DNA of 64,000 bases from Candidatus Nyctobacter psychrophilus (GTDB taxonomy: Bacteria > Vulcanimicrobiota > Vulcanimicrobiia > Vulcanimicrobiales > Vulcanimicrobiaceae): assembly GCA_014305025.1 (NCBI GenBank), contig JACRTY010000034.1, positions 19,118 to 83,117 on the forward strand. The letters run 5' to 3'. Below the pieces are notes generated by a model that saw only the letters and a list, made by a program, of their open reading frames with translations, made no database searches and was not told the DNA's origin. A program made the translations under genes and the position numbers. This document shows, piece by piece, positions 7,831 to 16,651 of the stretch. The number at the start of each line of letters is the position of its first letter. The stretch's first letter is position 1.

Positions 7831-9475
7831 GCGGAGCGGCGCGACGGCCACCGGCGCGCGTGGACGCCTGCGCGTGCTTCCCGCCCCAGCCGTTTCCCAC
7901 GGCGCCCTGGCTCGTTCGACCTTGGTGGTGATGGCCGCCACCTTGGTCTCCAGCGTGCTCGGCTTCGGGCGCGAGGTCGTCAACGCGCGCTACTTCGGGG
8001 CGCATGTCGAGATGGATGCGTTCCTCGCGGCTGCGACGATACCGACGATTCTCTTCGGCGTCTTCAACGGTGCGCTCGTGAGCGCGCTCGTGCCGGTCTT
8101 CAGCGAGTATGTGGCGCGCGGGGACGAGGATGGTGCCTGGCGGTTAGGCAGCACGCTCTTCAATCTTCTCGCGCTCGGCTTAGCGGCGCTGGCGGCGCTG
8201 GGCTGGTGGCTTGCGCCGGCGTACGTGCCCGTCATCGCGCACGGATTTCCGTCCGAACAGCTGCAGCGCACTATCACGATGACGCGCTGGCTGATGCCGA
8301 CGGTCGTCGCGACGAGTTTGGCCGGGGTCGCGAGCGCCATGCTCAACGCGCGCCATCGGTTCTCGGCTGCAGCGCTGCAAGGCATCGCCGTCAACGTCGT
8401 GACGATCGCAGTCGTCCTGTGGCTCACTCCCAAACTGTGGATCTACTCGCTTGTCTTGGGAACGGCGCTGGGTCTGGTGGCGCAACTGGTGGTGCAGATG
8501 CCGGCGATTCTCGCGTACCGCATGTACCGGCCGGTCGTCGACCTGCACCACCCGGGGCTCGGGAAGATTTGGCTGATGCTCGGGCCGATCGTGGTCGGTT
8601 CGGCCGCCGGTCAGATGGCGATTTTTTTTGATCGGCACTTCGCTTCCACGTTGACGCCGGGCTACATCGCAGGCATGAACTACGTTACCAAACTCGTCGG
8701 TTTTCCGCAGCAAATCTTCGCAGCGGCGATCGCGACGGTCATCTTTCCGCTGCTAGCCTCGCAATTCGCAAGCTCCAACCGGCCCGGCATCGAGCGCAGC
8801 GTCGTCATGGGACTGCGCCTGGTCAATTTCATCACGATTCCCGCCGTGTTCGCACTGATCGTACTCGCGCACCCGATGATCGCCGCGCTCTTCGAGCGTG
8901 GTCGGTTTACCCAGAGCACGACGGACCTTTGCGCCGGCCTCCTGCCGTTCATCGCGATCGGCCTGGTCGGCGTTGCGGCCTGCATCGTGCTTACGCGCTG
9001 TTGCTTCGCCTGCAAAGAGACGCGTTTGACGGTCGTCATCTCGGTGTTCACGGTCGTGCTCAACGTCGTGCTTTCGCTATGGTGGCTCGGACCGCTCGGT
9101 GCGCGCGGCTTGCTGCTCGCGAATTCGGTGAGCCAATGGGCCCAGGCGTTCTTGCTGTTCGCGCTTGTCTGGCGTCTGCTTCGGGGACTGAACTGGAAAA
9201 CGATTGCGTCCTCGGCAGCGCGCATCATCGTCTGTTCGGCGGCGATGGCGCTGGCGCTCGCCTGGATTGCGTCGCTCAACACGCACGTTGCTCCAACGTT
9301 CGGCGCGCGGGCGTGGTATCTGGCCGGGCAACTGCTCATCGGCGCGCTCGTCTTCGTCGGAGCCGCGCGGCTGCTGGGGGTCGAGGAATTGGCGATCGCC
9401 GTTCGGCTGATCTTGCAGAAGTTCGAGACGGGCGTGCCGAGCCCGCTCGAGAACCGCGAGGCGCCCATTGCTTGA
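7814..9475 (+). CDS. murJ: MurJ/MviN-type lipid II flippase family protein
   Basis: The 553-residue polytopic protein belongs to the MOP flippase superfamily. The N-terminal VSSVLGFGREVVNARYFG, AATIPTILFGVFNGALVSAL and VPVFSEY are characteristic of MurJ, and about 13-14 hydrophobic spans follow. MurJ flips lipid II for peptidoglycan synthesis. Its place between the initiating transferase and a Wzx-like flippase leaves open that this copy moves a polysaccharide lipid intermediate. The GTG start overlaps the previous gene by 17 bp. A hydrophilic N-terminal stretch of about 30 residues precedes the conserved part, so a later start is possible. Confidence 0.85.
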   Translation: MRAHIKRSGATATGARGRLRVLPAPAVSHGALARSTLVVMAATLVSSVLGFGREVVNARYFGAHVEMDAFLAAATIPTILFGVFNGALVSALVPVFSEYVARGDEDGAWRLGSTLFNLLALGLAALAALGWWLAPAYVPVIAHGFPSEQLQRTITMTRWLMPTVVATSLAGVASAMLNARHRFSAAALQGIAVNVVTIAVVLWLTPKLWIYSLVLGTALGLVAQLVVQMPAILAYRMYRPVVDLHHPGLGKIWLMLGPIVVGSAAGQMAIFFDRHFASTLTPGYIAGMNYVTKLVGFPQQIFAAAIATVIFPLLASQFASSNRPGIERSVVMGLRLVNFITIPAVFALIVLAHPMIAALFERGRFTQSTTDLCAGLLPFIAIGLVGVAACIVLTRCCFACKETRLTVVISVFTVVLNVVLSLWWLGPLGARGLLLANSVSQWAQAFLLFALVWRLLRGLNWKTIASSAARIIVCSAAMALALAWIASLNTHVAPTFGARAWYLAGQLLIGALVFVGAARLLGVEELAIAVRLILQKFETGVPSPLENREAPIA

Positions 9476-10766
9476 TCGCTTCGGGCGCGCGCGCGGCGTG
9501 ATGCGCAGCGAGTTTCTGCGCCATTCAGCGGTCGTTTTCAGCGCATCGCTGCTCATCAACATACTGGGCTATGCGTTTCACTTCGCGATCAGCCGCCGCA
9601 TCGGGGTCGTTGCCTACGGCGTGCTGTCGGCGCTCAATGCGGGCTACATGATCGCGCTCACGCTGGCCGCCATTTTGACAACGGTAGTCGTGAAATATGC
9701 CGCGGAACTTCATGCGCAGCCCGACGGCGCGCCGCGGCTCGGCGCATTCGTGCATCGCTTGGCGGCGTTCTGCGCCGCCGCATCGATGACGTGTCTGGGC
9801 GCCGGACTGCTCGCGCTGCGCCCGATCGCGGATTTTCTGCACGTGACCGATCTGCGCGCGGTGGCGCTGACTGTCGGCATCATCGGACTCACGATTGCCG
9901 GTGCGCCGATGCGCGCCGTTTTCCAGGGCATCGAAGATTTCGTAACATTCTCGTGGCTCGCGCTGTGCGAAAGCGCGATCAAGGCAGCGGCCGGCATTGC
10001 GCTGGTCTACCTTGGTTTCGGCGTGGCGGGGGCCTTCGGCGGCTGGCTCGGGGGCACCGCACTGGCGCTTGGAGTCACGACGGTCGTCCTGCTGTGGCGC
10101 TTCCGGTCGTCGCGGAGGATTGCGCTCGACTTGGATCTGCGCCGGCTGGTGGCGACGACCGCAAACGTCGCCGCCGCCACGGGGTTGCTCGGCATCATTA
10201 GTTACGTCGACGTGCTGATCGTCAAACACTATGCCGATCCGACCACCGCCGGGCTCTATGGCGCGCTTGCACTCTCCGGCAAGATTCTGCTTTTCTTCGT
10301 CGCCTTCGTGCCGACGATCGTGCTCCCCAAAGCGGCGCGCTTGGCGCTGGCCGGACGCTCGCCGCTGCCCGTGCTGATGCAGGCGGCTGCCGTCGTCATC
10401 GCGATCTCGGCCGCCGGGCTGTGCGTGTATGCGCTGGTCCCCGGTGCGATCGTGACGACGCTCGCCGGCGCCTCGTTTGCGGCCGCTGCTCCATACGTGC
10501 TTCCGTACGGCGTCGCCATGGTATTGCTCGCGATGCTCAACGTCGTCGTAACGTACAAGATGGGCATTCACCGCTTCGACTTCATCGCGCCGCTCGCCAT
10601 CGTGGCCGCCGGCGAAATCGTCGGCATCGCGCTTCACCACCGCACGCTCTCCGACGTCATCAGCGTGCTGATCGTCGTCAACGCCTTTGCGTTGCTCGCG
10701 GCGCTGTTCAGAGTTAACGCGCGCTTACGGTTTCCGGTCGTTCAAAGCTCCGCCGACGCGGCGTAG
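9468..10766 (+). CDS. Wzx-like polysaccharide flippase
   Basis: A 432-residue membrane protein with about 12 predicted helices. Its opening HSAVVFSASLLINILGYAFH and SRRIGVVAYGVLSALNAGYM fit the polysaccharide-biosynthesis (Wzx/RfbX) branch of the MOP superfamily. Such proteins move undecaprenyl-linked oligosaccharides across the inner membrane. TTG overlaps the murJ stop by 8 bp; a GTG 30 bp further in is an alternative. Two different MOP flippases in tandem suggest one for lipid II or a special substrate and one for the repeat unit made by this cluster. No polymerase (Wzy) or ligase is recognised nearby. Confidence 0.82.
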   Translation: MLDRFGRARGVMRSEFLRHSAVVFSASLLINILGYAFHFAISRRIGVVAYGVLSALNAGYMIALTLAAILTTVVVKYAAELHAQPDGAPRLGAFVHRLAAFCAAASMTCLGAGLLALRPIADFLHVTDLRAVALTVGIIGLTIAGAPMRAVFQGIEDFVTFSWLALCESAIKAAAGIALVYLGFGVAGAFGGWLGGTALALGVTTVVLLWRFRSSRRIALDLDLRRLVATTANVAAATGLLGIISYVDVLIVKHYADPTTAGLYGALALSGKILLFFVAFVPTIVLPKAARLALAGRSPLPVLMQAAAVVIAISAAGLCVYALVPGAIVTTLAGASFAAAAPYVLPYGVAMVLLAMLNVVVTYKMGIHRFDFIAPLAIVAAGEIVGIALHHRTLSDVISVLIVVNAFALLAALFRVNARLRFPVVQSSADAA

Positions 10767-10771
10767 GCGCA

Positions 10772-11881
10772 CTAACGGCCGCGTGCGCGGCGCGTGGTTG
10801 CGGCTTCCTCGATGATCCGCTGCGTGGCCGGTGATTCGAGTGCGGCGACGATGCGTTCGGCGGCGTCGCCTTCTCCGAAGAGTGGGGGATGCTCGGCGGG
10901 CCGCATGGGTGCGGCGTGCAGGGCGGCGCGAATGGCGGCGGTATCGCTGCCGACCAGACGGTTCCAGCGCGCTTCCACCGTGTTCGTCCATTCGGTCGCC
11001 TCTCGCAGCGTGAAGCAGGGGACTGCAGCGAAGTAGGCTTCGCGTTGCACGCCGCCCGAGTCCGTGAAAATCGTGCGCGCAGCGCACTCCAAGGCCACGA
11101 TGTCGAGATAGCCCAGCGGCTCGAGCGCGACGACGGCCGCAGGCAACCGGATGCCGAACTCCGCCAAGCGTGCGGCCGTGCGCGGGTGCACGGGAAAAAT
11201 GATGCGGCGCGGCGCGTCCGTGAAGGCGGCCATGATCGCGCGCAGCCGCGCGGGATCGTCGGTATTTTCCGCACGGTGCACCGTCAGCAGATCGTAAGGC
11301 TGCTGCTGCAACGCCCGTAAGCGCGGCTCCCGTTGCGCGCGGGCACGAACGCGCACTTGCAGGAATACGTCGTACATCACGTCGCCGCACACGTGCACGT
11401 TCGTCGTAATCCCTTCGCCGGCAAGCCGCCGGCGCGCGGCATCATCGGTGACCAGCGCAATGTCGGCAATGTGATCGCTCACGATGCGATTGATCTCTTC
11501 GGGCATCGTGCGGTCGTACGAGCGCATGCCGCCTTCGACGTGCGCCAGCGGAAGGAGCAACTGCTTGGCGGCGAGCGACCCCGCAAGCGTGCTGTTCGTA
11601 TCGCCTCGCACGATGACGAGATCCGGCCGCGCGCGCCGCAATGCGTCGGCCAAGCCGCCCAGCATCTCGCCCGTCTGCGCGCTTGGACTGGCCGCGGCTA
11701 CGCCGAGGTTGACGTCGGGTTCCGGGATGCCGAGGTCGGTGAAGAACCGCTCCGACATGCGCTCATCGTAATGTTGCCCGGTATGGACGAGCAGTTCCGT
11801 ATGACGGCGTCGCAGGACTCGCGAGAGGACCGCGACCTGCACGAATTCGGGCCGGGCGCCGACGATGGAGACGATTTTCAT
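10772..11881 (-). CDS. UDP-GlcNAc 2-epimerase family enzyme (WecB/WbpI-like)
   Basis: The 369-residue protein starts MKIVSIVGARPEFVQVAVLS and contains HTGQHYDERMSERFF, VRGDTNSTLAGSLAAKQL, HVEGGMRSYDRTMPEEINR and FTDSGGVQREAY, all hallmarks of the non-hydrolysing UDP-HexNAc 2-epimerases. The neighbours encode WbpE-, WbpB- and WbpD-like enzymes, so WbpI activity (UDP-GlcNAc(3NAc)A to the mannuronic epimer) is as likely as plain WecB. It is divergent from the aminotransferase gene with 128 bp between starts. Its 3' end lies 5 bp from the convergent flippase stop. The start is the ATG at the family's conserved N-terminus. Confidence 0.9.
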   Translation of the reverse strand: MKIVSIVGARPEFVQVAVLSRVLRRRHTELLVHTGQHYDERMSERFFTDLGIPEPDVNLGVAAASPSAQTGEMLGGLADALRRARPDLVIVRGDTNSTLAGSLAAKQLLLPLAHVEGGMRSYDRTMPEEINRIVSDHIADIALVTDDAARRRLAGEGITTNVHVCGDVMYDVFLQVRVRARAQREPRLRALQQQPYDLLTVHRAENTDDPARLRAIMAAFTDAPRRIIFPVHPRTAARLAEFGIRLPAAVVALEPLGYLDIVALECAARTIFTDSGGVQREAYFAAVPCFTLREATEWTNTVEARWNRLVGSDTAAIRAALHAAPMRPAEHPPLFGEGDAAERIVAALESPATQRIIEEAATTRRARGR

Positions 11882-12009
11882 CGGCGGTCGCCGGCGATGC
11901 CGGCCCGCACTCCCCCGAAACGAGGGCCTGCCGTCCTGCGTTGAATCGGTGCATTTCGCGCGGCGGCGCGCCGAAAAAGGGAGCAGGCCCCGGGAGGAGC
12001 CGCGGTTCG

Positions 12010-13143
12010 ATGATTCAGACACCCGTTGTTGTGCCGCTCGTGGCGCCGCAGGTTACCGAGGCGGAAATTGCCGCAGCGACGGCCGTGCTGCGTTCCGGCC
12101 AGCTCGCGGGCGGCCCCCAGGTCGCCGCCTTCGAACGCGAATTCGCCGACAGCGTGGGCGTGGGCCATGCCGTTGCAGTCAACTCCGGCACGGCGGCCAA
12201 TCACGCCGCGCTCGACGCCTTCGGCGTCGGTGACGGCGACGAGGTCCTCGTCACTCCGTTCACGTTCGCTGCTTCGGCGACGCCGATCGTGATGCAGCGC
12301 GCCGTTCCGCGCTTCGTCGACATCGAGCCTCGGACATACAACCTCGATCCGGCGGCGGCAGCCGCCGCCTGCGGCGGCCGTACGCGAGCCGCCGTCTTGG
12401 TGGACTTGTTCGGCCTCCCTTTCGAACCAAACGGAGTAGCGGCGCTGGACGCCCGCGGCGTCCGGGTCCTCGAGGACGCATGTCAGGCGATCGGCGCTAG
12501 CCGTAACGGGCGGATGGCCGGTTCGCTCGGCGCTGCGGGCTCGTTTTCGTTCTACGCGACCAAAAATATCATGACGGGCGAGGGCGGTATGCTCGTTACG
12601 GACGACGCCGCGACGGCCGTGCGCGCGCGCCGTTTTCGTCACCACGGCCAGGGCGCGCAATACGAGTACCTGTCGCTGGGTTACAATTACCGCATGACCG
12701 ATATCACCGCGGCGATCGGGCGCGTGCAACTGGCGCGCCTGGAGACGCTGACTGCCGCGCGGCGTGCCAACGCCGCGTTTTACGACGCTGCCCTCGGTGA
12801 TCTCGAGGGCGTCGCCGTGCCGTTCGTCCCGACCGGCGTCGAGCATGCGTATCACCAGTATTCGCTCCTCATCGATCCGGGGCGCACCGGCAATGGCGCC
12901 GATCGCGATGCCGTTCGGGCGGCATTGGCGGAGCGCGGCGTGGCCAGCGGCGTCTACTATCCGAAGCCGCTCCATTTGCATCCACTGTTCGCGGCGTACG
13001 GCTACGGCCCCGGTGACTTTCCGGTCGCCGAGCGGATCGCCGGGCAGATCCTCGCGCTGCCCATCGGCCCTCACCTCGACCGCGCGCAATTAGAGTGGAC
13101 TGTCCGGAGCGTGCGCGCTGCCGTGGGCGCTGCGGAAACGTAG
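12010..13143 (+). CDS. DegT/DnrJ/EryC1 PLP-dependent sugar aminotransferase (WbpE-like)
   Basis: The 377-residue protein has the DegT family signatures. These are VNSGTAANHAAL (about 57-68), EDACQAIGA, and the PLP lysine Lys185 in SFSFYATKNIMTGEGGM. The C-terminal part has HAYHQYSLLID. It would transaminate a 3-keto UDP-sugar, most likely that produced by the oxidoreductase directly downstream. An AGGAG-like ribosome site (gggaggag) lies about 8 bp before ATG. The gene overlaps no neighbour at its 5' end and is followed within 2 bp by the dehydrogenase gene, forming a three-gene operon with the acetyltransferase. Confidence 0.9.
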   Translation: MIQTPVVVPLVAPQVTEAEIAAATAVLRSGQLAGGPQVAAFEREFADSVGVGHAVAVNSGTAANHAALDAFGVGDGDEVLVTPFTFAASATPIVMQRAVPRFVDIEPRTYNLDPAAAAAACGGRTRAAVLVDLFGLPFEPNGVAALDARGVRVLEDACQAIGASRNGRMAGSLGAAGSFSFYATKNIMTGEGGMLVTDDAATAVRARRFRHHGQGAQYEYLSLGYNYRMTDITAAIGRVQLARLETLTAARRANAAFYDAALGDLEGVAVPFVPTGVEHAYHQYSLLIDPGRTGNGADRDAVRAALAERGVASGVYYPKPLHLHPLFAAYGYGPGDFPVAERIAGQILALPIGPHLDRAQLEWTVRSVRAAVGAAET

Positions 13144-13145
13144 AC

Positions 13146-14147
13146 GTGTCGCCGCCGCTGCGGATCGGGGTCGTCGGGTTCGGCTCGATCGGTCGCCATC
13201 ACGCCCGCAACCTCGAAGCCAGGCGCGACACCGAACTGGTCGGCGTCGCTGAGACATCGCCGCTGGCAGCCGCTGGGGCGCAGGCCGCGGGCTACCGCAC
13301 CTTTCCTTCATCACGCGAACTGCTCGCCGCCGGCCTCGACGCCGCGGTTATTTCCGTGCCCACCAGCGCCCACGAGGATGTCGCCAACGACTTCATCGAC
13401 GCCGGCGTCGCGCTGCTGGTCGAAAAGCCGCTGGCCCACACGATGAAAGCCGCCAAACGGTTGCTCGGGCGGTGTCGGCGTGCCGGCGTACCGCTGATGG
13501 TAGGCTACATCGAACGCTACAATCCGGCGATGACGGCGACGCGCGATTTCGTCGCCGGGGGGAATCTCGGCAAACTGATCAGCATGTCGGCCCGCCGCGT
13601 CGGCATTTTGCCGCCCCGCATTCGCGATGCGAGCGTGCTGATCGACATCGGCGTGCACGACATCGACATGGTCGCCTTCATTACCGGTGCGCGGCTCAAC
13701 CTGCTGTGCGCGCAGGGCGGGATGGCGGTGCTCGACGATCGGCTCGACTTTGCGACGTTGCTGCTCGACGCGGCGGGCTGCGTCGTTTCGATCGAAGCCA
13801 ATTGGGTGACGCCGGTGAAGATTCGTGAACTCTCGATCACCGGAACCAACGGCTATTGCCGCGTCGATTACATCACGCAGGAAGCATGGTTCGCCCCCGG
13901 TCAGCGCTTCGAACCGACGGGCAACTACGACGAACTCGTGCGCCAGTACAAAGAAGGCACGTTGATCTCGTTGCCGGTGGCCAAGCGTGAACCGCTGGCC
14001 TGCGAGCTGGAAGTGTTCGTCAACGGTCTGCGGGGGTTCGAGCCGCTGCCCGACCCGGGGCTTGCTCTTGCTTCGCTGCGAATCGCCGAAGAGGCCACGG
14101 CGGCGATCACGCGCACACCGCCCTCGATGCACGTCGCAGCCGTTTAA
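13146..14147 (+). CDS. Gfo/Idh/MocA oxidoreductase (WbpB/WlbA-like UDP-sugar 3-dehydrogenase)
   Basis: A 333-residue NAD-dependent oxidoreductase. The Rossmann motif GVVGFGSIGRHHARNL lies at residues 8-23, VEKPLAHTMKAAKRLL near 99, GYIERYNPA and the catalytic-region DIGVHDIDM near 160. WbpB/WlbA oxidises C3 of UDP-GlcNAcA so that WbpE can transaminate it. The adjacent aminotransferase and acetyltransferase make that reaction the best guess, though other UDP-sugars remain possible. GTG start; a longer reading frame upstream is inside the aminotransferase gene and lacks homology features. One base separates its stop from the GTG of the next gene. Confidence 0.88.
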   Translation: MSPPLRIGVVGFGSIGRHHARNLEARRDTELVGVAETSPLAAAGAQAAGYRTFPSSRELLAAGLDAAVISVPTSAHEDVANDFIDAGVALLVEKPLAHTMKAAKRLLGRCRRAGVPLMVGYIERYNPAMTATRDFVAGGNLGKLISMSARRVGILPPRIRDASVLIDIGVHDIDMVAFITGARLNLLCAQGGMAVLDDRLDFATLLLDAAGCVVSIEANWVTPVKIRELSITGTNGYCRVDYITQEAWFAPGQRFEPTGNYDELVRQYKEGTLISLPVAKREPLACELEVFVNGLRGFEPLPDPGLALASLRIAEEATAAITRTPPSMHVAAV

Positions 14148-14148
14148 C

Positions 14149-14748
14149 GTGCCGGCAGATGTCGCCTCCGCGCCGTTCGTGCACGAGACGGCGTCGATCG
14201 AAGACGGCGCACAACTTGGGCCGGGAACGCGCATTTGGCACCAAGCGCAGGTGCGCCGCGGGGCGCGCATCGGCGCACGTTGCATCGTCGGCAAAGGCGC
14301 CTTCGTCGACTTCGACGTGATCGTCGGCGATGATTCGAAGCTGCAGAATTATGCCTGCGTGTACCACGGCGTCACCCTCGGGCGCGGCGTATTCGTCGGT
14401 CCGCATGCGGTATTCACCAACGATCGGCGCCCGCGGGCGACGGACGTTTCCTTCACGCCGCTGGGTGACGGCGACTGGGATGTCGGCGAAACGACCGTCG
14501 GCGACGGCGCGGCGATCGGCGCGAACGCGACGATCTTACCGGGCCTGCGCATCGGGCACTGGGCGATGATCGGAGCCGGTGCCGTCGTGACCGCCGACGT
14601 ACCCGCGTATGCGCTGGTCGTCGGCACTCCCGCGCGACGCATCGGCTGGACCTGCGCGTGCGGTGCGCGGCTGGACGACGATGCGCTGGACTGTGCGCGC
14701 TGCGGCCCGCTACCGCTCGATCATCCGCTCAATACCGTCGGACGTTGA
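14149..14748 (+). CDS. Left-handed beta-helix sugar N-acetyltransferase (WbpD-like)
   Basis: The 199-residue protein is built of hexapeptide repeats (IGARCIVGKGAFVDFDVIVG, LGRGVFVGPHAVFTND, VGDGAAIGANATILPGLRIG, AMIGAGAVVTADVPAYALVVG). HxNAc 3-N-acetyltransferases of the WbpD/WlbB family share this form. The FTNDRRPRATD segment matches that family. A C-terminal tail carries four cysteines in CAC and CARC pairs, a likely zinc-knuckle extension also seen in some family members. It closes the aminotransferase-dehydrogenase-acetyltransferase operon. The last 20 bp overlap the convergent small gene. Confidence 0.88.
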   Translation: MPADVASAPFVHETASIEDGAQLGPGTRIWHQAQVRRGARIGARCIVGKGAFVDFDVIVGDDSKLQNYACVYHGVTLGRGVFVGPHAVFTNDRRPRATDVSFTPLGDGDWDVGETTVGDGAAIGANATILPGLRIGHWAMIGAGAVVTADVPAYALVVGTPARRIGWTCACGARLDDDALDCARCGPLPLDHPLNTVGR

Positions 14749-15139
14749 GCAGATTCGCGCTGCGAAACGCCGCTTCGACGCGGTCGACCGACGCGGCGTT
14801 GGCGAAGTAGGCGACGACCGAGCGGCCCCGCTCGATCGCTTCGGCGTAATTGTCGAGTTCCGATTCCGGGATGTCGAGGTCGCCCAGCCGGTCGGTCAAC
14901 GACTCGCTTCGAAAAAAGCCGCGCGATTGGTGCACGTTGGTGAGTCCGGGGACGCCCGTGCCCGTGCTCGATCCGCCGCTGAACATGTCGCTGTCGATCG
15001 TCGTGCGGCGAAAATCCAGGGACGAATCGTCGGAATTGATGACCTGCAGATCGTCGGCCGAGAGGCCGGCATCGTGGAGTGCGGCTTTGAGCGCGGTCAC
15101 ATCGCCCTTCGGCGAGAGACCCGTGACGACCAGACCCAT
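14729..15139 (-). CDS. Conserved small protein of unknown function, stress-protein-like
   Basis: A 136-residue soluble protein beginning MGLVVTGLSPKGDVTALKAA. A Gly/Ser/Thr-rich middle (FSGGSSTGTGVPGL) is followed by acidic LGDLDIPESELDNYAEAIER and a hydrophobic RGRSVVAYFANA. The last two segments recall YflT/general-stress and DUF1269-like proteins in which an ADP- or ligand-binding ferredoxin-like fold is expected, but I cannot name it. A gggagg ribosome site lies just upstream of the ATG. It appears monocistronic, and its 3' end overlaps the WbpD-like gene by 20 bp in opposite orientation. Confidence 0.6.
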   Translation of the reverse strand: MGLVVTGLSPKGDVTALKAALHDAGLSADDLQVINSDDSSLDFRRTTIDSDMFSGGSSTGTGVPGLTNVHQSRGFFRSESLTDRLGDLDIPESELDNYAEAIERGRSVVAYFANAASVDRVEAAFRSANLLNVRRY

Positions 15140-15260
15140 AGAACCTCCCGTTTCATTACGTTACGATGTGAGCGACGCATGTGAAGCAACGCGGCGATCG
15201 GACCTTCGCCGACCGGGCCGACGGCTCCTAACCGGCCGATCAGCGACGCGGTCCGAGCGT

Positions 15261-16100
15261 TTACGCGGCCGTCGAACTGACGGGTGGTCCGCTGCCCGGA
15301 CCGCGCGGCGGGCCAAAGTTCGACTCGCGCACGAAGGCGAGAATCGCCGAGCCGAGCCCCACCAACAGGACGAGGGCGATCACCGCCCACCCGACGGTCG
15401 GCAACGTCTCGGCGGCGGTCACCACGATGAGGCCGAGCCCGAGCGCTCCGAGCGGCGTCGGCGTCTTGTGCGGAAGCAGCAACTCGTAGAGTCGCCGCCC
15501 GATCAGCAGTGCGACGGCCGCATTGCCGATGCACAGCGCCGCGAAGACGAGCGCAGCTTCGAGCGGGATCAGCGGAATGCCGAGAATCGAAAACGCCAGG
15601 AAGACGCCGACCGGAACGATCGCGATCGCCGCCAGGGCGCCGACGAGTCCCGACATTCCGGGATGTTGCTCGACGCGATCGAGCGCGACGCGTACCCGCA
15701 TCGGAAAGAGCAGAAAGGCGAACAGCACGACGACATCCCACGCCAGCTTCTTAAGGAAGCTGTGATTCTGCGCGAACAGATCGTCGTTCGAGAGCGGCCC
15801 GACCCATGGCACGAAAGCGTCCCCCGCCGCATTGACGACGCGGCCGTCCACTTGGCATCCGTCGAGTTGATTGAAGGAAGCGAAGAACGTGTGCACGTCG
15901 CCGTCGACCTCGGCGCCGTCGCTGCACGTGACGCTACCGAAAATGACGTCGAGGTTGCCGCGCACTTCGTCCCCGTCGCCGATGTCGAGATTACTGAACC
16001 ACACGGTCTTGCCGTGATCGTAGGTGTGCGCAGAGGCGAAGGAACCTGTAGCCGCCGCTAGCCCGATGAATGCCGCCAAGGCCACGAGTACCCGGCGCAT
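15261..16100 (-). CDS. Membrane protein with bactofilin-like extracytoplasmic domain
   Basis: A 279-residue protein with a signal peptide (MRRVLVALAAFIGLAAATGSFASA). A short beta-repeat region follows (about 30-90: IGDGDEVRGNLDVIFGSVTC, GAEVDGDVHTFFAS, GCQVDGRVVNAAG) that resembles polymer-forming bactofilin or polymer-forming cytoskeletal repeats. About four C-terminal transmembrane helices follow. It is the third gene of a sigma factor/anti-sigma operon; its ATG overlaps the anti-sigma stop (TGATG). Such placement suggests the repeat domain outside the membrane could be a sensor or effector of the ECF system. No exact family is recognised. Confidence 0.7.
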   Translation of the reverse strand: MRRVLVALAAFIGLAAATGSFASAHTYDHGKTVWFSNLDIGDGDEVRGNLDVIFGSVTCSDGAEVDGDVHTFFASFNQLDGCQVDGRVVNAAGDAFVPWVGPLSNDDLFAQNHSFLKKLAWDVVVLFAFLLFPMRVRVALDRVEQHPGMSGLVGALAAIAIVPVGVFLAFSILGIPLIPLEAALVFAALCIGNAAVALLIGRRLYELLLPHKTPTPLGALGLGLIVVTAAETLPTVGWAVIALVLLVGLGSAILAFVRESNFGPPRGPGSGPPVSSTAA

Positions 16101-16651
16101 CAGCTCGGTTCGCTCGCACGCTGGGCGTTACGGCGCGCGCGCCGCAGCGCATAGAGTCCGGCCACGGCGCCGGCGAGCAAGACGTCGCCACCCAGGATTG
16201 CGCCCATCGCACGCGTGACTTCCGGCGTCTGGGCGCCGAAGAGGTGGCCGGCGGACGTCGTCAGCACTCCGGCTGCGAAGCCGAACTGTCGTGCCGAGGC
16301 GCCGAGCATGGCGAGCATCGCGCGCGCCGTTGAGCCGCCCCACCACAAGAACGCTCCGATCGTGGCCCAGGCAAAGACGATGTACGTCACGAGGACCGGC
16401 AAGGTTGGAATGCGGTGCACGTGCGGTTGCGGCAGCGCCCGCACGTCGGCCATTACTTTATAGGTGAAGTTTGCGGCGGGCTCGAGCCGCCGCGGGCCCA
16501 GCAGCAGCGCATCGATCACGCGCAACTCTTCGAGCAGTCCGGCACACTCCGGACAGGAGCCGACGTGCACGGCGATGAGCGCGCGTTCTCGCGGCTCGAG
16601 GTCGCCGTCGACGTATGCGTCGAGGCGAGGCTTAAAATACGAACAGCGCAT
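16100..16651 (-). CDS. Transmembrane anti-sigma factor with zinc-finger (zf-HC2) domain
   Basis: A 183-residue protein. The N-terminus carries the ZAS-type motif: CSYFKPRLDAYVDGDLEP, then HVGSCPECAGLLEELR, giving H-x3-C-x2-C with an upstream cysteine. One or two hydrophobic segments (about 80-130) anchor it in the membrane, and the tail is basic. Such proteins hold the partner ECF sigma factor inactive. The gene starts inside the last 20 bp of the sigma gene, which is the usual arrangement for a cognate pair. The ATG was chosen because it begins directly before the zinc-binding region. Confidence 0.88.
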   Translation of the reverse strand: MRCSYFKPRLDAYVDGDLEPRERALIAVHVGSCPECAGLLEELRVIDALLLGPRRLEPAANFTYKVMADVRALPQPHVHRIPTLPVLVTYIVFAWATIGAFLWWGGSTARAMLAMLGASARQFGFAAGVLTTSAGHLFGAQTPEVTRAMGAILGGDVLLAGAVAGLYALRRARRNAQRASEPS

